Below are positions 5,850 to 12,677 of a stretch of 22,892 nucleotides of DNA, piece after piece. The stretch is from Patescibacteria group bacterium. GTDB taxonomy: Bacteria > Patescibacteriota > Patescibacteriia > UBA9934 > GWF2-40-263. The notes under the pieces were generated by a model. It was not told the origin of the DNA and ran no database searches. It was given only the letters and a program-made list of their open reading frames with translations. The position numbers and the translations under genes were made by a program. The DNA is taken from assembly GCA_004298405.1 (NCBI GenBank), contig SCSL01000035.1, positions 1-22,892 of the forward strand. The letters are read 5' to 3'. The first letter of the stretch is position 1, and the number at the start of each line of letters is the position of its first letter.

Positions 5850-7139
5850 ATGAATTTTATGTCACGAAACGAACTTGAACAAGAAGATTTTTACGGATTG
5901 GGGATTGCCCCAACCCTTTTGGAACGGATCGAGTCTCTTGGGTTCAAACATCCAACACCGATTCAACATAAAGCGATCCCGATTGCGTGCCGTGGAGAGG
6001 ATGTCGTCGGAATTGCTCAAACCGGAACCGGGAAAACGCTTGCGTTTTCTGTTCCGATGTTACAGCAGATGTCGGCGCGTGGGAAAAAAGGATTGGTCCT
6101 GCTCCCCACGCGGGAACTGGCGATCCAGGTTTTGGAAACGCTCACAAAGCTCGCGAGTCCGCTTGGACTTCGCACAGCTCTGCTTATCGGTGGAACGAAT
6201 CAGAATCCACAAGTCAAACAGCTCAGAGCGAAACCTCACGTGATCGTTGCGACGCCCGGGCGCCTTATCGACATGATGGAGCAGAAACATGCGAGTCTCG
6301 ATCAGATCGGTGTGTTGGTTTTGGACGAAGCCGATCGCATGCTCGATATGGGCTTTGCGCCACAACTCAAGAAGATTCTCGCAAAGGTACCGACGGATCG
6401 TCAGACCATGCTGTTTTCTGCGACGATGCCTGAACAGATCGCTCAAATTGCCAAGCAGTATATGAAGTCGCCACTGCGTGTAGAAGTTGCTCCATCAGGG
6501 ACAACAGCTGAGCGTGTGGATCAGGAGATGTTTATCGTCTCAAAGAATGAAAAAAATGAACTCCTCGAGCGTTTGCTTCGTGAATACACCGGAACCATTC
6601 TGGTGTTTAGTCGAACAAAGCACGGAGCAAAGAAGATTGCTCGACAGATTCGCGATTTGGGACATTCAGCCGCAGAACTTCACTCGAATCGTTCACAGAG
6701 CCAGCGTCAAGAAGCGCTCAAGGGATTTTCTAGTGGAAAATATCGCGTGATGGTCGCAACCGATATTGCGGCGCGCGGCATTGATGTGAAGAATATCGAA
6801 CTCGTGATTAATTTTGACCTTCCTGATCAGTTGGAAGATTATGTGCACCGCATTGGACGCACGGGTCGGGCGGGACGTTCTGGAAAAGCGATTTCGTTTG
6901 CCGTGCCAGAACAAAAAAATGACATCTTGCAGATTGAGCGGATGATTAAGACAACTCTTCCGATCAAAACCAAAACAGGCGAGCTTATGACTCGCAAACC
7001 AGATGCACGACCAACAGGCTCCTATGGACCTGGACCTCGGTCTGGCCGTGGGGGAGGACGCGGAGGATCCCCTCGTTCACGCCCTGGTGGCGGACGCGGA
7101 GATCGACCTGGCGGTCGAGAGCGTTCTGGAAATCGCTAG
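5850..7139 (+). CDS. DEAD-box ATP-dependent RNA helicase (RhlE/CsdA-like)
   Basis: The 429-residue protein has all DEAD-box motifs in order: Q motif (PTPIQHKAIP), Walker A AQTGTGKT, PTRELAIQ, TPGR, DEAD, SAT, the C-terminal RecA domain with ATDIAARGID, and HRIGRTGRAGR. It unwinds short RNA duplexes using ATP, and relatives act in ribosome assembly and cold-shock RNA turnover. From about residue 385 a tail rich in Gly and Arg ('GRGGGRGGSPRSRPGGGRGD') forms a disordered RNA-binding extension. Starts at 5850 and 5859 are both possible; the second (MSRNELEQ) leaves more room for a promoter. A candidate extended -10, TG-G-TACTCT, ends at 5835 inside the divergent gene. A pseudouridine synthase follows after 12 bp. 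Confidence 0.95.
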   Translation: MNFMSRNELEQEDFYGLGIAPTLLERIESLGFKHPTPIQHKAIPIACRGEDVVGIAQTGTGKTLAFSVPMLQQMSARGKKGLVLLPTRELAIQVLETLTKLASPLGLRTALLIGGTNQNPQVKQLRAKPHVIVATPGRLIDMMEQKHASLDQIGVLVLDEADRMLDMGFAPQLKKILAKVPTDRQTMLFSATMPEQIAQIAKQYMKSPLRVEVAPSGTTAERVDQEMFIVSKNEKNELLERLLREYTGTILVFSRTKHGAKKIARQIRDLGHSAAELHSNRSQSQRQEALKGFSSGKYRVMVATDIAARGIDVKNIELVINFDLPDQLEDYVHRIGRTGRAGRSGKAISFAVPEQKNDILQIERMIKTTLPIKTKTGELMTRKPDARPTGSYGPGPRSGRGGGRGGSPRSRPGGGRGDRPGGRERSGNR

Positions 7140-7151
7140 AATACTTCGCGT

Positions 7152-7856
7152 ATGAAAACGCGACTTAATAGATTTTTGGCACAACGAGGCGTTTGTTCAA
7201 GGCGGCAAGCCGACGCGCTCATTGATTCTGGGAAAGTCAACGTGAACGGGACGGTAGCGACGTTGGGACTTCAGGTAGATGAACAAGACGATATCGTCGT
7301 TTCTGGGAGACGAATTAATTCTGTCCGACCGGACAAAATCTATCTCGCCTTTCACAAACCTGTCGGCATTATGACGTCTGTGGATCCAAAGGCGAAGGAT
7401 ACGGTTCGCTCATTTCTTGATCTCCCTCCATCCGTGTTTCCCGTTGGCCGACTTGATGTGGCCTCCAGCGGACTTCTTCTTCTCACAAACGATGGTGAGC
7501 TTTCCGAACACATCACACATCCTCGATATGATCACGAAAAAGAATATGTGGTGACCGTTGATCGAACGGTTCGTCGTGAAGACTTGCGTACCATGGCAGA
7601 CGGCATGATGATTTTAGGCTCAAAAACAAAACCGGCGGTCGTCAGAAAAATTGGCGACAACCGGTTTTCCATTATTTTAACGGAGGGACGAAATCGTCAG
7701 ATTCGTCGAATGTGCGAGATGCTTGGCTACGACGTGAAGGCTCTTCGACGCATACGTGTGATGAATATCGAACTGGGAGATCTTCCCTCGGGAGAGACAC
7801 GACGTCTGTCTGTAAAAGAAGTTCGAGACTTACAGCGGACGCTTCATTTGATATAG
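7152..7856 (+). CDS. rRNA pseudouridine synthase, RsuA/RluB/E/F family
   Basis: The 234-residue protein has an N-terminal S4 RNA-binding domain (RLNRFLAQRGVCSRRQADAL, 4-23) and a catalytic domain with the family motif GRLDVASSGLLLLTNDGEL, whose Asp102 is the nucleophile. A second conserved block is EGRNRQIRRMCEMLGYDV. The family isomerises uridine to pseudouridine in ribosomal RNA (RsuA in 16S; RluB, RluE and RluF in 23S); motifs alone do not fix the target. It starts 12 bp after the DEAD-box helicase, a sensible ribosome-maturation pair. A TAGAAT box 9 nt before the ATG also allows a separate leaderless transcript. Its 3' end overlaps the convergent membrane-protein gene by 27 bp. Confidence 0.92.
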   Translation: MKTRLNRFLAQRGVCSRRQADALIDSGKVNVNGTVATLGLQVDEQDDIVVSGRRINSVRPDKIYLAFHKPVGIMTSVDPKAKDTVRSFLDLPPSVFPVGRLDVASSGLLLLTNDGELSEHITHPRYDHEKEYVVTVDRTVRREDLRTMADGMMILGSKTKPAVVRKIGDNRFSIILTEGRNRQIRRMCEMLGYDVKALRRIRVMNIELGDLPSGETRRLSVKEVRDLQRTLHLI

Positions 7857-8252
7857 ATGTTTTTTTAAGAGGAAGAAAGCAAGGGTTGCGCCTAATAAGT
7901 CCATGAGAAAATCTTTCATGGTATCTCCGAGTGAGATTTGCGACGGGGGCAAGTTGAACCACACATTGATCGTCTGATCGAAAAGATACTCGTGGAACTC
8001 CCAAGCAATCCCGATGAGCATGGCAAATCCTACGACGAACGTATAGTGATACCAAAAGGGAGCATGGCGCGTATGATATCGGCTTGCTTCTTCATAATGG
8101 ATGGCAATGCCCAACATGCCCATAGCAAACCCTCCAAAGAAGTGCATGGGGGTATCAATTTGATTGACGCTGTACCCGTCGGTGAGGAGAAGAACCGCAT
8201 GAAGAACAAGAACCAATCCAATCACGATGAATGCCTGTTTGAAAAGATGCAT
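7830..8252 (-). CDS. Small integral membrane protein, DUF2238/YjdF-like
   Basis: The 140-residue protein has about four hydrophobic helices (near 7-25, 38-52, 70-87 and 111-127). Conserved polar residues lie at helix ends: DTPMHFFGGFAMGM, WEFHEYLFD and GDTMKDFLMDLLGA. The D-x-x-x-H, WE-x-x-E and D-x-x-x-D pattern is what I associate with the YjdF/DUF2238 group of uncharacterised membrane proteins. The buried charged residues suggest metal or lipid-headgroup chemistry, but this is not known. The start at 8252 is supported by an extended -10 (plus 8261-8269). Its 3' end overlaps the pseudouridine synthase gene, and no terminator separates the two. Confidence 0.75.
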   Translation of the reverse strand: MHLFKQAFIVIGLVLVLHAVLLLTDGYSVNQIDTPMHFFGGFAMGMLGIAIHYEEASRYHTRHAPFWYHYTFVVGFAMLIGIAWEFHEYLFDQTINVWFNLPPSQISLGDTMKDFLMDLLGATLAFFLLKKHLYQMKRPL

Positions 8253-8260
8253 AGAACCCT

Positions 8261-8269
8261 AGTTTAGCA
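8261..8269 (-). promoter_or_regulatory. Extended -10 promoter of the membrane-protein gene
   Basis: TG-C-TAAACT on the minus strand ends 8 nt before ATG 8252, predicting a leaderless mRNA. Confidence 0.5.
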
Positions 8270-8275
8270 TGAAAC

Positions 8276-8308
8276 AAAAACGCCCTGAATGGATCAAGGC
8301 GTTTTTTT
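8276..8308 (-). terminator. Intrinsic terminator of the zinc-ribbon gene
   Basis: A stem of AAAAACGCC pairs with GGCGTTTTT around a 13-nt loop, just past the minus-strand stop at 8311. It is T-rich on both sides. Confidence 0.8.
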
Positions 8309-8310
8309 GT

Positions 8311-8820
8311 TTATTCGATGTCTGTTGATTCGGTCTCTTGCGACTCCTGAGTCTCTTCCCAATTGATTTCTGAAGCATCCTCTTCCTGTGCTTCGACAGT
8401 TGCGTTGCTCAGGATAGTGAGGATCTGATCGAGCTTTCGATTGATCGCCTGGATTTCTGATTTCAGGCTTGGACCCACCGGGGCTGGACCTGAGGGAGAT
8501 CGACGCTCTGGTCGATCGTTCTGGCGATCATTGAACCCTCCAAAGGATGGCTTTCGATCAAACGAGCGTCGTGGCTCAAAGCCACCAGCTCCACCCCCTT
8601 CGTTTCCTCGGAAACACTCTCGGCACAATACCGGCTTACTTCCGTTTGGTTTAAAAGGAACCGTACATGAATTTCCACACTCGTTACATCGAGCAGGAAA
8701 GCTGGGCTTGTTATAGCCTCCACCAAAACCACCTCGGTTTCCACCGAAAGAACCTCTACCACCCCCGTAGGAGTTTCCGCCTTGGCGACCGCCGCCATAG
8801 GAACCTTGTCCGTAAGCCAT
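8311..8820 (-). CDS. Gly-rich CxxC zinc-ribbon protein
   Basis: The 169-residue product (ATG 8820 preferred over the upstream TTG because of promoter position) has three parts. The N-terminal part is Gly/Arg/Tyr low complexity ('GGGRGSFGGNRGGFGGGY'). The middle is a zinc ribbon, CNEC-GNSC plus CREC, with ligands in C-x2-C and C-x2-C. The C-terminal part has a short helix (SEIQAINRKLDQILTIL) and an acidic Glu/Thr/Ser tail. I recognise this architecture from CPR genomes, where it is annotated only as a zinc-binding domain. The RGG-like part resembles the helicase tail in this window and suggests RNA binding. It has its own promoter and terminator. The function is unknown. Confidence 0.8.
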   Translation of the reverse strand: MAYGQGSYGGGRQGGNSYGGGRGSFGGNRGGFGGGYNKPSFPARCNECGNSCTVPFKPNGSKPVLCRECFRGNEGGGAGGFEPRRSFDRKPSFGGFNDRQNDRPERRSPSGPAPVGPSLKSEIQAINRKLDQILTILSNATVEAQEEDASEINWEETQESQETESTDIE

Positions 8821-8848
8821 AAGATATGTGTTTGTTAACAACCGCCGA

Positions 8849-8877
8849 AGACTACGCCCGTAAGGTTATTCTGTCAA
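8849..8877 (-). promoter_or_regulatory. Promoter of the zinc-ribbon gene
   Basis: On the minus strand, TTGACA (plus 8872-8877) and TAGTCT (plus 8849-8854) have a 17-nt spacer. The -35 starts one base after the first base of the preceding ZIP gene's TAA stop, so the next unit starts immediately. The leader is about 20 nt, without a Shine-Dalgarno. Confidence 0.65.
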
Positions 8878-9648
8878 TTATTCCATCATCGCTGTGACAA
8901 TCATGATGATGAGACCCGTCAGGAAAACGAGAAAGTGAAGAGGAATACTGGAGCGTGTTCCACCATGGGAGGCATCATGTCTCAGCTCTGGAAGAAGGTC
9001 GGCGGCAGAAATATACAGGAAGCTTCCGATCGCGATGGGAATAAGAACAGGGACAGCCCACTCAACGGAATCGGAGATCAGAAATCCTACAACTCCGCCG
9101 ACAACAACCGTGAGCGCTGCTAGGGCGTTGTAGATGGCGGCACGACTTTTTGAAAATCCTCCGTGGAGGAGCACGGCAAAGTCTCCAAGTTCTTGAGGGA
9201 TTTCGTGGAGCGCAATGGCCGCAGTGGTTGCAATGCCAAGTGCTGGCGAAACGCTGAATGAGGCGGCGATAATGAGTCCGTCGATAAAATTATGGATGGC
9301 ATCGGAATAGAGGACGAGATGCGCAAACGGTTTTTCGGTTGGTTCACAACGATCTGTATTGTGACAATGGTGCCAGGAAAAAAATTGCTCAAACAAAAAT
9401 GAGGCAACGAAAGATCCAACGATCAGGAGCATGATTGTGAACAAGGCGATGAGCCCTTCCTCAGAAAGTTCGATGGCTTCTGGAAGTAAATGAAAGAAGG
9501 CATTTCCAAGCATGGCACCCGCCGAAAGCGCGACCAGCGCGAGCATGTCAGCATGGACGTGTTTCTTTAGAGTTGTGAGGATGATAATACCCGAGAGTGA
9601 GAGCAGAGCGATGAGGGAAGTGGCGATGAGGATGGAGATGAAGGTCAT
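8878..9648 (-). CDS. ZIP-family divalent metal transporter
   Basis: The 256-residue protein has about eight hydrophobic helices. The two ZIP signature helices carry the metal site: HNFIDGLIIAASF (TM4) and HEIPQELGDFAVLL (TM5). A His/Cys-rich loop (FFSWHHCHNTDRC, about 90-102) lies before TM4, where ZIP proteins keep a metal-binding loop. The family imports zinc or iron into the cytoplasm, and the HEIPQE form is typical of bacterial and eukaryotic zinc importers. The gene begins 6 bp after exonuclease III ends, so they share a transcript. The zinc-ribbon gene downstream has its own promoter. Metal preference is an inference from the motif. Confidence 0.92.
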   Translation of the reverse strand: MTFISILIATSLIALLSLSGIIILTTLKKHVHADMLALVALSAGAMLGNAFFHLLPEAIELSEEGLIALFTIMLLIVGSFVASFLFEQFFSWHHCHNTDRCEPTEKPFAHLVLYSDAIHNFIDGLIIAASFSVSPALGIATTAAIALHEIPQELGDFAVLLHGGFSKSRAAIYNALAALTVVVGGVVGFLISDSVEWAVPVLIPIAIGSFLYISAADLLPELRHDASHGGTRSSIPLHFLVFLTGLIIMIVTAMME

Positions 9649-9654
9649 AAGGTG

Positions 9655-10461
9655 TTAGATATCAAGACGGATTTCAATTGGGCAGTGGTCAGAACCAAGT
9701 ACATGCTCATGGATGGAAGCTTCCACAAGATGCGGTTTCATTTTGTGGCTTATGAAGAAATAGTCAATGCGCCATCCGATGTTACGTTCACGAGCGCGTT
9801 GAAAGGTGCTCCACCATGTGTACGTATCTTTTTTGTCGGGATACAAGTGACGGAAGGTATCGATAAATCCAGCCTCGACAATCTTGTCCGCTCCTTCGCG
9901 CTCCTCGTCGGTGAAGCCAGCGTTTTGGTGATTGTCTTTTGGTCGAGCCAAGTCAATTTCTTTGTGAGCGACATTGAGATCACCGCAAAAAACGACGGGC
10001 TTTTGTATTTCGAGTTCTTTCAAGTATTGCAGGAACGTTGGATCCCAAAGATGATAACGGAATAGTAATCGCTTGAGATCCCGTTTGGAATTGGGGGTGT
10101 ACACATTCACGAGAAAAAAGTTCGCAAACTCCATCGAAATCACACGTCCCTCTTTGAGCGGTTGACCGAATCCATCCTCAAATTGTTTTGGGTCGGCGTT
10201 GGGGAGGTCATAGACGATCGACAGCGGTTTGATTTTCGTAAAGATTGCCGTGCCGGCATATCCTGGCTTCGTCGCCGAGTTCCAAATTTCTTCGTACTCT
10301 GGCAGATCTATCTCCGCTTGACCTTGGTTCGCCTTTGTTTCTTGCAAACAGAGAACATCGGGGGAATGTTCCTTCACAAACGGCACAAACATATTCTTGC
10401 GCAACACGGCCCGCAAACCGTTTACGTTCCAGGAGATCAGTTTGAGAGGTTGTTTAGACAT
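9655..10461 (-). CDS. xth: Exodeoxyribonuclease III / AP endonuclease
   Basis: The 268-residue protein matches the ExoIII family in length and motifs: 'LISWNVNGLRAVLRK', the metal-binding Glu in LCLQETKA, 'NVYTPNS', 'GDLNVAHKEIDLARPK', and the terminal 'WRIDYFFIS' and 'LGSDHCPIEI' with the catalytic Asp-His. It cleaves DNA 5' to abasic sites and has 3'-5' exonuclease activity, so it would process the abasic sites left by the MutY encoded elsewhere in the window. It is first in a two-gene unit with the ZIP transporter. It diverges from the SET-domain gene across a 42-bp gap that must hold both promoters. Confidence 0.95.
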   Translation of the reverse strand: MSKQPLKLISWNVNGLRAVLRKNMFVPFVKEHSPDVLCLQETKANQGQAEIDLPEYEEIWNSATKPGYAGTAIFTKIKPLSIVYDLPNADPKQFEDGFGQPLKEGRVISMEFANFFLVNVYTPNSKRDLKRLLFRYHLWDPTFLQYLKELEIQKPVVFCGDLNVAHKEIDLARPKDNHQNAGFTDEEREGADKIVEAGFIDTFRHLYPDKKDTYTWWSTFQRARERNIGWRIDYFFISHKMKPHLVEASIHEHVLGSDHCPIEIRLDI

Positions 10462-10503
10462 AGGTATTCATGTAGTATCTCAACAAGTTTTTACAAGCAT
10501 ACC

Positions 10504-10908
10504 ATGCCATATCCCAAGCCACGACCTCCGCGATTTACCCTCCGCGTTCAGAAAAGTATTTCTGGACTCGGTCTTTTTGCGTGTGAGGAAATTCCAAAAA
10601 GACGTTTCCTCATTGAGTATTGGGGGAAGCTCGTGAGTGACGAGGTGGCACAGAAGATTGGAGGGCGCTATCTGTTTGAGATCGGCAATGGGAATACGAT
10701 CGAAGGCTCGACGAGAAAGAACATGGCTCGATATGCCAATCATAGTTGTCGACCAAACAGCGAGGTGAGGACTCAAGGAGATCGTGTATTTCTGTACTCG
10801 CTCAAGAAGATTAAGGCAGGGGAGGAGATCACCTACGATTATGGGGAGGAATATCACGAGTTTTACATCAAGCCCTATGGCTGTCGATGTGGAAAATGCA
10901 AGAAATAA
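10504..10908 (+). CDS. Minimal SET-domain lysine methyltransferase-like protein
   Basis: The 134-residue protein is almost only a SET domain: 'ISGLGLFACEEIPKRRFLIEYWGK' (SET-N), the AdoMet/catalytic motif ARYANHSCRPNSEV (about 77-90), 'KKIKAGEEITYDYGEEY' and a post-SET CRCGKC. These motifs are complete, so it should bind AdoMet and methylate lysine. The target is unknown; bacterial examples may act on chromatin-like or ribosomal proteins. Start ATG 10504 is chosen because the frame further upstream (to 10162) only mirrors the exonuclease gene on the other strand, and MPYPKPRPPRF leads directly into the domain. No Shine-Dalgarno is visible. Confidence 0.88.
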   Translation: MPYPKPRPPRFTLRVQKSISGLGLFACEEIPKRRFLIEYWGKLVSDEVAQKIGGRYLFEIGNGNTIEGSTRKNMARYANHSCRPNSEVRTQGDRVFLYSLKKIKAGEEITYDYGEEYHEFYIKPYGCRCGKCKK

Positions 10909-10915
10909 GAAGCTC

Positions 10916-10944
10916 TTGCCGCTCGTGTTTCGTCTTGTTATAAT
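10916..10944 (+). promoter_or_regulatory. Strong promoter of the structured RNA and tRNA-Asn
   Basis: A -35 TTGCCG (10916-10921), a 17-nt spacer and a perfect TATAAT (10939-10944) with an extended TG (10936-10937) form the best promoter in the window. Transcription should start near 10951. Confidence 0.75.
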
Positions 10945-10979
10945 CCCTTCGTTCTTGTAAAAGTGTAAGTATATATTTT

Positions 10980-11108
10980 GTAAAACATTCAGAATTGGAT
11001 AAGATGCGAAGCTCTGGAGAGAGGAAATCTCGCGAGGTGTAGGTAAATCCTACAGCGAGCGAGTTTCCGACCGAAGAGCAAGCAGATTGCCAATTCTGGA
11101 TGTTTTAC
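10980..11108 (+). ncRNA. Unassigned rod-shaped structured RNA upstream of tRNA-Asn
   Basis: The ends form a 19-bp stem (10980-10998 with 11090-11108, one G-U). Inside, four layers are visible: GCTCT/AGAGC (11011-11015 with 11075-11079), a possible kink-turn, a 10-bp stem with a bulged T (11023-11033 with 11059-11068), and a hairpin TGTAGG-TAAAT-CCTACA (11038-11054). The kink-turn would have the bulge GGA (11016-11018), tandem sheared pairs G11019-A11074 and A11020-G11073, then G11021-C11072. There is no open reading frame of note. It lies between a strong promoter and the tRNA, so it is co-transcribed and would be released by RNase P. Alternatives are a MITE-like insertion with 19-bp inverted ends, a 6S-like RNA or a riboswitch relative. 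Confidence 0.6.
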
Positions 11109-11112
11109 CTAT

Positions 11113-11187
11113 TCGGGGGTAGCTCAGTGGCAGAGCGGCTCGCTGTTAACGAGATGGTCGAGGGTTCGAACCCCTCCCCCCGAGCCA
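11113..11187 (+). tRNA. tRNA-Asn (anticodon GTT)
   Basis: The cloverleaf is complete: acceptor TCGGGGG/CCCCCGA, D-stem GCTC/GAGC, anticodon loop CTGTTAA with GTT at 11145-11147, T-arm GAGGG-TTCGAAC-CCCTC, discriminator G and an encoded CCA. The top pair of the anticodon stem (G27-A43) is mismatched. Four nt separate it from the structured RNA. Confidence 0.97.
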
Positions 11188-11193
11188 TGAGAA

Positions 11194-11217
11194 GGCGTGT
11201 GAGGTGACCCACATGCC
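11194..11217 (+). other. Hairpin just downstream of tRNA-Asn
   Basis: GGCGTGTG pairs with CACATGCC (one G-U) around an 8-nt loop. It lies between the tRNA CCA end and the terminator and may guide 3' processing. It has no T-run of its own. Confidence 0.5.
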
Positions 11218-11222
11218 TTGTC

Positions 11223-11254
11223 AAAAAGTCGTCATTGAAAAATGGCGATTTTTT
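11223..11254 (+). terminator. Intrinsic terminator of the structured RNA/tRNA unit
   Basis: AAAAAgTCGTCATT pairs with AATGGCGATTTTT (a bulged G and one G-U) around a GAAA loop, ending in a run of six Ts. From here to about 11410 (roughly 155 nt) I see no gene or clear structure. Confidence 0.8.
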
Positions 11255-11410
11255 GTTTAATCCTTGAGCATATAGCGACCCTTGGTAGTCCACCCAGAAA
11301 GCCGAAGCACCCGGGACGCAAATTGGTCGAATTATTCTCAAACCGCCGAAAGTCAGTTTTTGCCTTATTTTTTCGGTTCGATCCCCAGACAAGGTTTCGA
11401 CATACGAGAC

Positions 11411-11439
11411 TTCGGGAATTTATCAAAAGTTGCTATCAT
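11411..11439 (+). promoter_or_regulatory. Promoter of the peptidase E operon
   Basis: A weak -35 TTCGGG (11411-11416) and an extended -10 TG-C-TATCAT (TATCAT at 11434-11439) have a 17-nt spacer. The -10 ends 9 nt before ATG 11449, so the leader is about 3 nt. Confidence 0.55.
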
Positions 11440-11448
11440 TTAGGCAAT

Positions 11449-12069
11449 ATGAGCGATAGCGTAAAATACAACGTCATTCTTACCTCTAGCTTCAATACCG
11501 TCGTTGGAGAGCTCCGAGAAAAATCTCTACTGCCGAAAACGGCATCGGTTGCTTTTATCCCAACGGCTGGTGATCCGTATCCGGAACGGCCTTGGATCGA
11601 CGCGGATCGAAAAGCTCTCGTTGAGCTGGGCTATAGCGTCATGGACATCGACCTGAAGGGTGTGACGGTGGAATCACTCGAAAAGGAACTATCCAGCCAC
11701 GATATTATTTTCGTCGCAGGCGGTAATACGACCTATCTCGTTCAGCAGTCCTATATTTCTGGTTTTGCTGATTTGATTCATAGTTTCCTCAAACAAGGAA
11801 AACTGTACATCGGCTCGAGCGCAGGCTCGATTCTCGCTGGTCCGACAGTCGAACCTTTCGTAACCGAAGATATCGCAGAGTTATCAAAGGATTTCGCCTT
11901 AACAAAACCGACCTGCCTTCATCTTGTTGATTATATCGTGTTGCCTCACGACCAGGTTGAACAGTTTTCGGCGGAGCATGACAAGATTATTAAACAGTAC
12001 GGCGAACAATTGACGTTCGTGAGATTAACCGATAAGGAATACCGAACAGAAAATATCTATGGGCTATAA
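11449..12069 (+). CDS. Peptidase E-like (family S51) aspartyl dipeptidase
   Basis: The 206-residue protein has the class I glutamine-amidotransferase-like fold of peptidase E: 'ASVAFIPTAGDP' near 32-43, the motif FVAGGNTTYLV (88-98) and the nucleophile elbow IGSSAGSILAG with Ser124. 'VLPHDQ' further on supplies the likely catalytic His. Peptidase E cleaves Asp-X dipeptides; paralogues include cyanophycinase, so the substrate is provisional. ATG 11449 is chosen over the open frame reaching 11242 because a good -10 box lies just upstream and the protein begins at the family's usual place. It is first of a tight operon, overlapping the next gene by 11 bp. Confidence 0.85.
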   Translation: MSDSVKYNVILTSSFNTVVGELREKSLLPKTASVAFIPTAGDPYPERPWIDADRKALVELGYSVMDIDLKGVTVESLEKELSSHDIIFVAGGNTTYLVQQSYISGFADLIHSFLKQGKLYIGSSAGSILAGPTVEPFVTEDIAELSKDFALTKPTCLHLVDYIVLPHDQVEQFSAEHDKIIKQYGEQLTFVRLTDKEYRTENIYGL

Positions 12070-12676
12070 AGCAATTTTTTGGGATGCCGATGGCGTAGTA
12101 CTCAAGTCATCTCGCCTGTTTAGCGAACAGCTAGAGATTGACCACGGAATCAAGACGGAAATCCTTCAACCCTTCTTTACGGGTATTTTTAGGCAGTGTT
12201 CCATTGGTAAAGCCGACCTCAAAGAGGAGCTTTCCAAGGTCATCGCTGGATGGGGCTGGAAAGGGACGGTTGAGGAGTTGATGGAATACTGGTTTACGAA
12301 AGGCACCCAGATTGATCAGACAGTTCTTGATTGCGTACAGACGTTTTGTGATATGGGTGTTCGTTGTTTTATGACGACGGATCAAGAAAAGTATCGTGGA
12401 GAATACTTACAAAATCTTCTTGGCAATCGTAAACCTTTTGAACGTGTTTTTTATTCGGGACAAATTGGAGCGGTTAAGAAAGATCCGATGTATTACGAGC
12501 ACGTTTATGATGCCCTAAATCAGGCATCACGCGCACCGTTTAGTGAACTTATCGCGAAGAAAGACATCCTCGTTGTCGACGATGGTGAAAAGAACATTGA
12601 AACGGCGAGAGAGTTAGGTTTTGAAACGCATTTTTACACCAACCTCGAAAGTCTTAAGCGATTTCTTGCCGAATAA
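12059..12676 (+). CDS. HAD-superfamily hydrolase
   Basis: The 205-residue protein has the four HAD motifs: motif I FWDADGVV (Asp9 nucleophile, Asp11 acid/base), motif II MTTDQ near residue 104, motif III GAVKKDP (Lys) and motif IV VVDDGEKN. Between motifs I and II is a helical cap of subfamily I type. Such enzymes are mostly phosphatases of small phosphometabolites such as sugar phosphates and nucleotides; the substrate is not evident. The start overlaps the peptidase E stop, so translation is coupled. The HIT gene starts directly after its stop. Confidence 0.87.
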   Translation: MGYKAIFWDADGVVLKSSRLFSEQLEIDHGIKTEILQPFFTGIFRQCSIGKADLKEELSKVIAGWGWKGTVEELMEYWFTKGTQIDQTVLDCVQTFCDMGVRCFMTTDQEKYRGEYLQNLLGNRKPFERVFYSGQIGAVKKDPMYYEHVYDALNQASRAPFSELIAKKDILVVDDGEKNIETARELGFETHFYTNLESLKRFLAE

Positions 12677-12677
12677 T

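Noticed and set aside
10162..10503. N-terminal extension of the SET protein
   Set aside because: It is antisense to the well-supported exonuclease III gene; the SET domain starts after ATG 10504.
10980..11108. Glycine riboswitch
   Set aside because: CTCTGGAGAG (11012-11021) and CCGAAGAGCAAGC (11071-11083) resemble pieces of glycine aptamers in the right order. The essential 3' CUCUCAGG-like segment that pairs with GGAGAG is missing, the long closing stem differs, and the downstream gene is a tRNA. A distant relative is not excluded.
10951..11112. T-box leader
   Set aside because: There is no conserved T-box sequence (UGGNACCGCG type) and no antiterminator before the tRNA.
11105..11392. Minus-strand frame containing 'GEGFEPSTISLTASRSATELPP'
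   Set aside because: This is the usual spurious product of reading a tRNA gene on its opposite strand.
11242..11448. N-terminal extension of peptidase E
   Set aside because: The upstream residues do not resemble the family, begin within the terminator T-run, and a promoter lies just before ATG 11449.
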